DNA of 64,000 bases, taken from NCBI RefSeq assembly GCF_000170895.1, contig NZ_ABCS01000004.1, positions 62,001 to 126,000 of the forward strand. Reading direction: 5' to 3'. The position numbers were made by a program, and so were the translations under genes. This document shows positions 58,342 to 64,000 of this stretch, in pieces. Origin of the DNA: Plesiocystis pacifica SIR-1. Its GTDB lineage: Bacteria; Myxococcota_A; Polyangia; Nannocystales; Nannocystaceae. Below the pieces are notes generated by a model, which ran no database searches, was not told the origin of the DNA, and saw only the letters and a program-made list of their open reading frames with translations. The stretch's first letter is position 1. Each line of letters opens with the position of its first letter.

Positions 58342-59616
58342 GTGTCCGTGGGTCTGTCGGCGCTTCTCGAGCCCCCGACCTTCGCGGACCCGAGCCAGTC
58401 CCGTCGAGGCAAGCTCCTCTATCGGGTCCTGTCCTTCACATCTCCGCTGCTGGTCGTCCTGAGCGCCGTCACGACGCTCAACGGAGAGGTCGAGCTGGGC
58501 GCGCTCTACGGGGCCCAGCTCGTCGTCGTGATCATCGTGCTCGCGCTGCTGCGCCGCGACGGCTTCAAGCCCGCGGTCGGGCTGTTCTTGCTCTCGATCT
58601 GGCTGAGCTCCTCGCTGAACGTGCTCAGCTCGGGCGGGCTGGGCAGCTCGGCGACGGGCTCGTTCGTGATCATCGTGCTGTGCGCGGGCTTCTTCTGGGA
58701 CGTCCGCGCGGCGCTGGTGTTCGTGGTCCTGTCGGGCATGGCCGCCGGCGCGATGTTGGTGTGGGCCGACGCCCTGGGCCTGGCCTCGCCGCCAGGCTCG
58801 TCCATGGGTCGCTACTTCGGCGAGCTCATGGCGCAGCTGTTCACGGCCGCGCTCATCTTGCACTTCGCCCTGCGCTTCATCGCCGAGGCCGCGCGCAAGG
58901 AGCACCAGGCCCAGGCCGAGCTCCTCGTTCGGGCGGCCCAGCGCGAGCGGGACGTCGAGAAGCTCGAGGCCCTCGGGCGGCTCTCGGCCGGGGTCGCGCA
59001 CGACTTCAACAACCTGCTCATGGCCATCTCCAGCACCATCGACCTGCTCGAGATCGAGGGCCGGGGCGCGACCGCGGAGGACTTTGGCAACCTGCGCGAG
59101 ACGGTCGATCGAGCCACGCGCTTGAGCGCCGAGCTGCTGTGCGTGGGGCGAGACACCGCGCGCCCGCTCTCCGAGCTCGAGCTCGACGCCTTCGTCGGCT
59201 CGGTCGAGGCCTTGCTGTTCAGCCTGGCCGGGGAGGGGGTCGAGCTCCGCGTCGAGCTCGAGGCCCCTGGTCGCCGGATCCTCGCCGACCCCGGGGAGCT
59301 CGAGCGCGTGCTCACCAACCTGGTCGTGAACGCCCGCGACGCCATGGCGGGGCGCGGGCGCATGGTCGTCAGCACCTCGCTCGCGGAGCCCTACGTCTGC
59401 CTGAGCGTCGTCGACAGCGGCCCGGGCATGAGCGAGGAGGTCATCGCGCAGGCCTTCGAGCCCTTCTTCACCACCAAGGGCGAGCGCGGCACGGGGCTGG
59501 GCCTGGCGACCTGCCAGAGCATCGTGCGGCGCTACGGGGGGAGCATCGAGCTCGACGCTAGGCTCGGCGAGGGGACGCAGGTGCGGCTGCTCTTGCCGCT
59601 GTGCGGCGCGGGCTGA
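58342..59616 (+). CDS. Membrane histidine kinase
   Basis: About 425 aa. The start is a TTG at 58339 or a GTG at 58342/58348. Six or so hydrophobic segments (residues ~30-175) form an integral-membrane sensor of unknown fold. H-box SAGVAHDFNNLLMAI carries the phospho-His; N-box LTNLVVNARDAMAG, G1 VDSGPGMSE, F FEPFFTTKG and G2 GTGLGLATCQSIV follow. No receiver domain and no adjacent response regulator. It follows the Ser/Thr kinase by ~80 bp on the same strand. Confidence 0.88.
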   Translation: MSVGLSALLEPPTFADPSQSRRGKLLYRVLSFTSPLLVVLSAVTTLNGEVELGALYGAQLVVVIIVLALLRRDGFKPAVGLFLLSIWLSSSLNVLSSGGLGSSATGSFVIIVLCAGFFWDVRAALVFVVLSGMAAGAMLVWADALGLASPPGSSMGRYFGELMAQLFTAALILHFALRFIAEAARKEHQAQAELLVRAAQRERDVEKLEALGRLSAGVAHDFNNLLMAISSTIDLLEIEGRGATAEDFGNLRETVDRATRLSAELLCVGRDTARPLSELELDAFVGSVEALLFSLAGEGVELRVELEAPGRRILADPGELERVLTNLVVNARDAMAGRGRMVVSTSLAEPYVCLSVVDSGPGMSEEVIAQAFEPFFTTKGERGTGLGLATCQSIVRRYGGSIELDARLGEGTQVRLLLPLCGAG

Positions 59617-59675
59617 GGGGAAGGCGTGGCGCTGTGCCCGCTCGGTCGAAGTCTCGACCTCGGTGATGGTTCGGC

Positions 59676-60911
59676 TCAAGCCATCGTCAGCAGCTCGAAG
59701 AGCAGGTCGTCGAGCTTTCCCTCGTCGACCTGGACCGGCAGCGGGCTGGCGATCACGACCTCACGCATGACGCGTTCGAGCCCCTTGGCCTCGCCGACGA
59801 GGGCCTCGTAGGGCAGCTTCCCGTCGCGAATGGCGAGGAGCTCCTCGGCGTCGTCTCGGTGGATGCGGACTCGACCGTCGCGGAGAATCTCCACGGCCAT
59901 GCGCAGCAGCCGGATGAGGTGCATGCCGTGCTTGGTGTCGTAGCCGTGGGCGGCCTCGAGGGCGGCGCGCTTGGGGTTGCGCTCCTTTTGCCAGCGCTGG
60001 AACTGCTGCCAGTGCTTGCGCGCGCCCTGGTAGCGCCGCTCTTGGCGGAGCAGGTGGAGCACGTCGGCGCCCAGGCCCACGCGCGCGCCGGCGATGCGGG
60101 CGACCTCTTCGTCGAGGCTGTCGTCGTCGACCGGGTCCGCGCCCGGGCTGCGGCTGGCCGCGACCACCGAGTCCAAGGTGGCCCCCGCGGCCAGGGCCGC
60201 CGACCAAAACTCGCGCAGGCGCTCGCGCAGCACGTCGCGCTCGGCCGAGGGCAGCTCGATCGCCTCGTCGACGGTCCAGCCCCGGATGATCTTGGCGATG
60301 GCCTCCTCGATGCGGTTGCGATCGTCGGCGGACAGCGTGCTGGTCTCGGGCAGGTCGAACTCGGCCCGGGTCGGCGCGGCCTTGGGCGGGTGCAAGAGCC
60401 ACTCGCGGTGCCGCTGGATCCGCTTGAGCTGGCCCTGGGCGTAGCCCGAGTAGGTGTGGCGCACCCGCTGAGACAAGAACAGCTCCCGGCGCCCGCGCAG
60501 CGCCTCGAACACCGGCGTCGCAAACAGCACCTCGCGGTCGTCCATGAACAGCAGCTCGAACATGTTCGGGTTGCTCTGGGCGCACAGGTGCACGACCTTG
60601 GCGAGGTCGAAGATCACCACGTCCGGCACCGGGTCGTGCTCGAGGCTCGGCCCGGCGCTGGGGTGCGCCCGGGCGCGCTCCATGGCCGCGGCGTAGTTCG
60701 GGCCCAGGGGCGGGCCGGCGGCCTCGGGGTGCTCGTGGCCGAGCCAGGAGAACTGCTCGAAGTGGGTGCGGAAGGACAGGCGCGCGGGCAGGGGCGCGAC
60801 GCAGCAGCCGCGCAGGTCCACGTCGGAGCCGGCCCGGGCCGTGCCGTAGGCGTGGGAGCCCGCGAGGCCCAGGAACGCGAGGTGGGCGTCGACGTCGAAG
60901 GGAGCCGTCAC
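59676..60911 (-). CDS. Nucleotidyltransferase-fold protein (YcgL/COG3541-like)
   Basis: A 411-aa protein with a GTG start. The N-terminal LAFLGLAGSHAYGTARAGSDVDLRGCCVAPL is the GSxxxGTxxxxSDxDLxG motif of polymerase-beta-type nucleotidyltransferases. NPNMFELLFMDDREVLF and HTYSGYAQGQLKRIQRHREWL follow, and the C-terminal half (GARKHWQQFQRWQKERNPKRAALEAAHGYDTKHGMHLIRLLRMAVEIL) matches the predicted-nucleotidyltransferase family COG3541. The first Asp pair is present, so catalysis is plausible. Substrate and acceptor unknown; some relatives belong to toxin-antitoxin-like pairs, but no partner is visible. Confidence 0.75.
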   Translation of the reverse strand: MTAPFDVDAHLAFLGLAGSHAYGTARAGSDVDLRGCCVAPLPARLSFRTHFEQFSWLGHEHPEAAGPPLGPNYAAAMERARAHPSAGPSLEHDPVPDVVIFDLAKVVHLCAQSNPNMFELLFMDDREVLFATPVFEALRGRRELFLSQRVRHTYSGYAQGQLKRIQRHREWLLHPPKAAPTRAEFDLPETSTLSADDRNRIEEAIAKIIRGWTVDEAIELPSAERDVLRERLREFWSAALAAGATLDSVVAASRSPGADPVDDDSLDEEVARIAGARVGLGADVLHLLRQERRYQGARKHWQQFQRWQKERNPKRAALEAAHGYDTKHGMHLIRLLRMAVEILRDGRVRIHRDDAEELLAIRDGKLPYEALVGEAKGLERVMREVVIASPLPVQVDEGKLDDLLFELLTMA

Positions 60912-61036
60912 GCGGGCAGCCTAGCAAGGGCGCCAGGGCCGTCGAGAGAGTGAGAAAAAACTCACAAGTCGTGACGGGCACGGCTCGAAACGGATGGTGG
61001 TCGGGTGGAACCGCCCGTCGAGAGGCGAGCACCCCC

Positions 61037-61537
61037 ATGATGCGAAACAACCCAGCCAATCCCCCCCATCGTCCAAGGACCGCGCTACGGCGAGCCTGCC
61101 TCGCGCTCAGCTTGGGCGCCTTCGCGTGCGTGGGCCTGGGCGCTTGCAAGGCCTTCGTGCCCACGGCCACGGCCGAGCTCGTCGGCAACCCCGTGCTCGT
61201 CGGCCCGGTCACGCGCCTGGGCGGCGAGCAGACGGCGACCGCCGGGGAGCCGAGCTTCGAGGTCGAGATCAAGATGGGCGCGACCTCCATCGCCACCGGC
61301 GGCGGCGGGACGAACTCGCAAGGCGGCAGGCAGGGCACGGACTCGGTCACCATCGTCGAGGCCGACACCAAGTCGAGGCTGGACTCCGAGATCATGGAGC
61401 AGACCCAGATGGACGAGAGCCTGGGGGTGAAGATCACCCGCCTCGAGGCCCTGGGCCGCTACTGGTGGGGGATCGCCGCGGCTGGGATCAACCAGGAACT
61501 GACCGTCGAGGGCAACACCTACCCCGCTCGGGACTGA
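61037..61537 (+). CDS. Small lipoprotein A
   Basis: A 166-aa putative lipoprotein. Starts at ATG 61037 or 61040 (MMRNNPANPPHRPRT) after GAGGCGAGC. The signal peptide ends in CVGLGAC. The mature part is Val/Thr/Gly-rich (TRLGGEQTATAGEPSFEVEIKMGATSIATGGG, MDESLGVKITRLEALGRYWWGIAAAGINQ). Unrecognised. First of three short lipoprotein genes in a row, so an operon is likely. Confidence 0.6.
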   Translation: MMRNNPANPPHRPRTALRRACLALSLGAFACVGLGACKAFVPTATAELVGNPVLVGPVTRLGGEQTATAGEPSFEVEIKMGATSIATGGGGTNSQGGRQGTDSVTIVEADTKSRLDSEIMEQTQMDESLGVKITRLEALGRYWWGIAAAGINQELTVEGNTYPARD

Positions 61538-61555
61538 GCGCGAACGAGGAGCGAC

Positions 61556-62167
61556 ATGATGCACGATTCAAGGATTCTTCCCTCGAACTCCAGGCGCTTC
61601 GCGTCCCTGGCTGTCTCGGCGACCCTCCTGAGCGCGAGCGCGTGCGCGGGCTCGAAGGCGGAGGTCGGCTTCGACGGCACGACCGTGCCGGTCTCGATGT
61701 CGAGCGCCCTGCACGACGAGGCGGGGGAGCTCGTCGACAGCGAGGACTACCGCGTGGTTCGCCACTTCGAGACCGAAGAAAAGAAGAGCTGGGCGATCCT
61801 GTACACGGGCGTGCGCTTTCAAAAGCGCCTCGACTTCTCCGAGGAGGTCAACGCCGCGGTGTCCAAGGGCGAGGGCGAGGGCGTGGTCAACCTCGAGGTC
61901 TCGGCCAAGAGCTGCGGCATCAACATGGTCATCCCGATGATCCTGCTCCCCTTTTGGCCGGGCTGCGTGAAGGTGTGGGTGAGCGGCGACGTGATGACCC
62001 GCGAGGGCGTGTCCGTGGCCGCCAACGACCTCGAAGAGGGGACCTGGGACGAGAGCTCGCCCGTGCCCGAGGTGCCCGCGGCCCTCAGCCCCGATGAGAT
62101 GGAGGAGACGGAGGAGACCCCCGAGGGCGAGGCCTCGCCCGAGTCCGTGGACGGGGGAGCGCTCTAG
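61556..62167 (+). CDS. Small lipoprotein B
   Basis: A 203-aa putative lipoprotein with a good ribosome-binding site (GAGGAG) 7 bases before the ATG. Signal ends in LLSASAC. The middle contains a hydrophobic stretch (CGINMVIPMILLPFWPGCVKVWVSGDVM) that could be a short membrane-embedded or core segment. The C-terminal ~45 residues are acidic. Unrecognised. It abuts the next gene with no gap. Confidence 0.6.
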   Translation: MMHDSRILPSNSRRFASLAVSATLLSASACAGSKAEVGFDGTTVPVSMSSALHDEAGELVDSEDYRVVRHFETEEKKSWAILYTGVRFQKRLDFSEEVNAAVSKGEGEGVVNLEVSAKSCGINMVIPMILLPFWPGCVKVWVSGDVMTREGVSVAANDLEEGTWDESSPVPEVPAALSPDEMEETEETPEGEASPESVDGGAL

Positions 62168-62578
62168 GTGGCTGGCCGGGCGCCCTCCCGAGTTCGCGCG
62201 CCCGCGCTGGCGTTCGCAGCCGCGCTGCTGTCCGGCGCCTGCGCCTCGTCGACGGTGGTGATCCCCGAGCTGAGCGAGGCCGAGCGGGCCGTGCAGGTCG
62301 TCGCCGCGACCCCCGACTCGACCAAGTGGCTCCGCGACAACTGCGAGTTCAAGGTCATGGAGGAGTTCCAGGGGGACCTGGTGCTGCGCAAGCGGGCCGT
62401 GCAGATCGGCGCGAACGTGGGCGCGGTGCTCGACGAGTCCGTGCACTCCGTGGCGACCAAGACCCACGTCGGCACGAGCAGCTTCGTGCGCTACGGCCGG
62501 ACGGACTGGCACAGCTCGAAGGCCCTGCTCTACGCCTGCGACCCGAGCCAGGACGAGCTGTTCTTGGTGATCCGCTAG
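62168..62578 (+). CDS. Small lipoprotein C, DUF4156/RcsF-like
   Basis: A 136-aa putative lipoprotein with a GTG start placed directly after the previous stop. The signal ends in LLSGAC. LRDNCEFKVMEEFQGDLVLRKRAVQIGANVGAVLDES resembles the 'C-x-x-[VL]-x(n)-LRN-x-A-x-x-[LI]-GAN' pattern of DUF4156/RcsF-like outer-membrane lipoproteins. Resemblance is weak. It overlaps the convergent LysR gene by 4 bp. Confidence 0.5.
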   Translation: MAGRAPSRVRAPALAFAAALLSGACASSTVVIPELSEAERAVQVVAATPDSTKWLRDNCEFKVMEEFQGDLVLRKRAVQIGANVGAVLDESVHSVATKTHVGTSSFVRYGRTDWHSSKALLYACDPSQDELFLVIR

Positions 62579-63513
62579 CGCGTCGCCGCGACCAGCTGCT
62601 CGCGCAGCCACTGGTGCCCCGGGTCCTCGGACAAGCGCTGGTGCCAGGTCATGTCCACGCTGTGCTCGGGCAGGGGCAGAGGCGGCGCCACGCAGACCAG
62701 CCCGAGGTGCCCGACCACGGCCTCGAGGGAGGCCGGCGCCGTCAGGATGAGATCGCTGCTGGCGGCCACGACCGGGGCCGTGGCGAAGCTCGACACCCGC
62801 ACGGCGACCGTCCGCTGCTCGTCCTGCTCGGCGAGCACGACGTCGACGATGCCCTGCCCGCGCCCGGTGGGCGAGACCATCACGTGGGAGGCGGCCAAAA
62901 AGCGCGGCAGGCTGAGGCGGCCGCGCTTGGTCAGGGCCGGGTGCCCCGCGCGGACGAAGCAGCGCCAGCCGTCGCGGAGCAGCACGCGGCGCATCAACCC
63001 GGGCTGCGCCGGCTGCTCGCGCCCGTCGAGCATGCGGGCCGTGATCGCGAGATCGAGCTCGCCGGTCTCGAGCTGGTCGGCGAGCTGCCGGGGCGCGACG
63101 TGGGCGAGGGTGACGCTCAGTCGGCCCGCGCTCGCGCCGAAGCCGGCGATCAACCGGGGGAGGTAGAGCAGCTCGAACAGGTCCGGCCCCGTGAGTCGAA
63201 AGTGGCGCTCGCTCGTCGCCGGATCGAAGCCCTCGGGATCGGCGAGGGCGCGCTGCAGCGTGGTCAGGCCCGTGCGGACCGGGGCGACGAGGGCCGCGGC
63301 CCGAGGCGTCAGCGCCATCCCGCCCCGGGTGCGCACGAGCAGCTCGTCCTCGAGCACGCCCCGGAGCCGGCGCAAGGTGTGGCTCATGGCCGACTGGGTG
63401 ACGCCGAGGCGGGCGGCGGCCCGGGTCACGCTGCGCTCTTCGGCGAGCACGTCGAAGGCGACGAGCAGGTTGAGGTCGAGCTGCGCGAGCTCGTCGACAT
63501 GAATGGTTCTCAT
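62575..63513 (-). CDS. LysR-family transcriptional regulator
   Basis: A 312-aa transcription factor. The N-terminal winged helix reads LDLNLLVAFDVLAEERSVTRAAARLGVTQSAMSHTLRRLRGVLEDELLVRTRGGM; the rest is the periplasmic-binding-like effector domain (LSVTLAHVAPRQLADQLETGELDLAITARML, GRLSLPRFLAASHVMVSPTGRG). It is divergent from the NAD(P)-binding gene at 63570, the classical layout in which a LysR protein controls the gene transcribed away from it. Effector unknown. Confidence 0.92.
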   Translation of the reverse strand: MRTIHVDELAQLDLNLLVAFDVLAEERSVTRAAARLGVTQSAMSHTLRRLRGVLEDELLVRTRGGMALTPRAAALVAPVRTGLTTLQRALADPEGFDPATSERHFRLTGPDLFELLYLPRLIAGFGASAGRLSVTLAHVAPRQLADQLETGELDLAITARMLDGREQPAQPGLMRRVLLRDGWRCFVRAGHPALTKRGRLSLPRFLAASHVMVSPTGRGQGIVDVVLAEQDEQRTVAVRVSSFATAPVVAASSDLILTAPASLEAVVGHLGLVCVAPPLPLPEHSVDMTWHQRLSEDPGHQWLREQLVAATR

Positions 63514-63569
63514 GCGAGCATGAACTTACATCGTTTGGATCATGCCTGCCACGGGCCCATGGTGAAGCC
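63514..63569. promoter_or_regulatory. Divergent promoter region, LysR / NAD(P)-binding gene
   Basis: 56 nt between the two start codons. An ATGA-N16-TCAT inverted repeat (63530-63553) might be part of a LysR operator. This is inferred from position; no promoter boxes are certain. Confidence 0.35.
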
Positions 63570-64000
63570 ATGAACGAGCCCGAGACCTCCTCCGACGGTC
63601 GACCAAAACGAGTTCTGGTCGACCCTCTGTCTACTTTAGACGTCGTGGACGATGCCACGCCCTCCCTGCCCCACGTCCACGACTCCATCATCGTGTTTGG
63701 CGCCACCGGCTCCGTCGGCCAGCTCATCGTCCGCCAGGCCCTCGCGCGTGGCCACGACGTCACGGCCTTTTGCCGCAACCCCGCGCGCCTCGAGCTCGAT
63801 CACCCCAAGCTGCGGACCATCGCCGGCGACGCCCTCGACGCGGGGGCGGTCAGCCGGGCCATCGCGGGTCACGACGCCGTGCTGGTCGCCCTCGGGGCGC
63901 CGCTGCGTGACCGCTCGGGCCTGCGCACCCACGGCACCCAGGCGATCGTCGCCGGCATGCGAGAGCGTGGCGTCGAGCGCCTGGTGTGCCTGTCGGTCAT
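63570..64000 (+). CDS. NAD(P)-binding (NmrA-like) protein with an in-frame palindromic insertion, 3'-truncated by the window edge
   Basis: An atypical short-chain dehydrogenase-like protein, 143 codons visible, open to the window edge. The Rossmann motif IIVFGATGSVGQLIVRQAL and HDAVLVALGAPLRD identify the NAD(P)H-binding/NmrA-like family, which normally begins only a few residues before VFGATG. Here ~41 residues precede it, of which about 28 (from around GRPK to HDS) are coded by palindromic element copy 4 read antisense to its RNA-like strand; the element's own VVDDATPSLPHVHDS peptide is part of it. The frame is uninterrupted from the ATG at 63570. It may instead start downstream, at the GTG at 63693. 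LysR control is likely. Confidence 0.7.
   Translation, partial: MNEPETSSDGRPKRVLVDPLSTLDVVDDATPSLPHVHDSIIVFGATGSVGQLIVRQALARGHDVTAFCRNPARLELDHPKLRTIAGDALDAGAVSRAIAGHDAVLVALGAPLRDRSGLRTHGTQAIVAGMRERGVERLVCLSV
63597..63685 (-). repeat. Palindromic dispersed element, copy 4
   Basis: Reverse orientation. Hairpin 1 arms 63642-63651 and 63674-63683, with two or three base changes against copies 1-3 in the loop and flank. Hairpin 2 (63597-63624) pairs GGTCGACCAGAA with TTTTGGTCGACC (minus-strand sense), 12 pairs with one G-T wobble. Relative to copy 2 a G-C pair has become A-T and a T-G wobble has become C-G, i.e. compensating changes. Located inside the open reading frame starting at 63570. Confidence 0.85.

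Overview
The window is a GC-rich, gene-dense bacterial chromosome segment. Several traits suggest a delta-proteobacterial myxobacterium (Myxococcota), probably of the Nannocystis/Enhygromyxa/Plesiocystis side: many lipoproteins with acidic Ser/Thr/Asp/Gly-rich stalks, a DUF4215-type cysteine-repeat lipoprotein, an IgGFc-binding-type lipoprotein, a Ser/Thr kinase fused to tetratricopeptide repeats, orphan histidine kinases, and very large proteins of unknown function. The taxonomic placement is inference; there is no rRNA marker here.

Layout. 1-5.9 kb: the end of a KefB-like cation/proton antiporter, then three minus-strand genes (NYN/LOTUS RNA-binding protein, long-chain acyl-CoA synthetase, HemB). 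6.0-11 kb: a small secreted protein, two tandem copies of a palindromic repeat, a SPOR-like protein, a Cys-rich lipoprotein, a 908-aa protein with a degenerate metallopeptidase domain, a third palindromic repeat and a duplicated ~140-bp unit. 11.06-12.6 kb: a 3'-truncated group II intron placed just after a hairpin. 12.7-16.2 kb: a DUF6881-like gene, an AT-richer gap, a lipoprotein with Thr/Asp/Gly repeats and a MATE transporter. 16.2-21.8 kb: one 1859-aa gene combining HEAT-like repeats, an HEFGHH metallopeptidase site and a C-terminal VWA domain. 22.2-26.2 kb: a two-gene xanthine dehydrogenase operon. 26.2-28.9 kb: a GAF-protein operon and an IS110/IS1111-family element. 28.9-34.6 kb: a short-chain dehydrogenase-like protein, a short bestrophin-tail-like protein, a hybrid histidine kinase, a thioesterase, a GNAT gene with a frameshifted extension and a DUF4215 lipoprotein. 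34.6-43.1 kb: a propeller lipoprotein, MsrA, an F420-oxidoreductase-like protein, a sirtuin, two tandem tail-collar proteins, an S41 protease, an MBL-fold hydrolase and a ferritin-like protein. 43-50.7 kb: lipoproteins, a PAS-STAS protein, AidB and thioredoxin. 51-59.6 kb: a signalling block with a stressosome-type module (RsbT-, RsbS-, RsbR- and RsbX-like proteins in tight order), an ABC exporter, a Ser/Thr kinase-TPR protein and a histidine kinase. 59.7-64 kb: a nucleotidyltransferase, three short lipoproteins in a row, and a LysR regulator divergent from an NAD(P)-binding protein.

The most unusual signals are three. (1) An ~85-95-bp dispersed palindromic element is present four times. Its first hairpin is conserved in sequence, while the second differs between copies with compensating base changes. 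One copy sits in frame inside the 5' end of the last gene and encodes about 28 extra residues. (2) The 1859-aa HEAT-peptidase-VWA protein. (3) The compact stressosome-like module with no sigma factor gene nearby.
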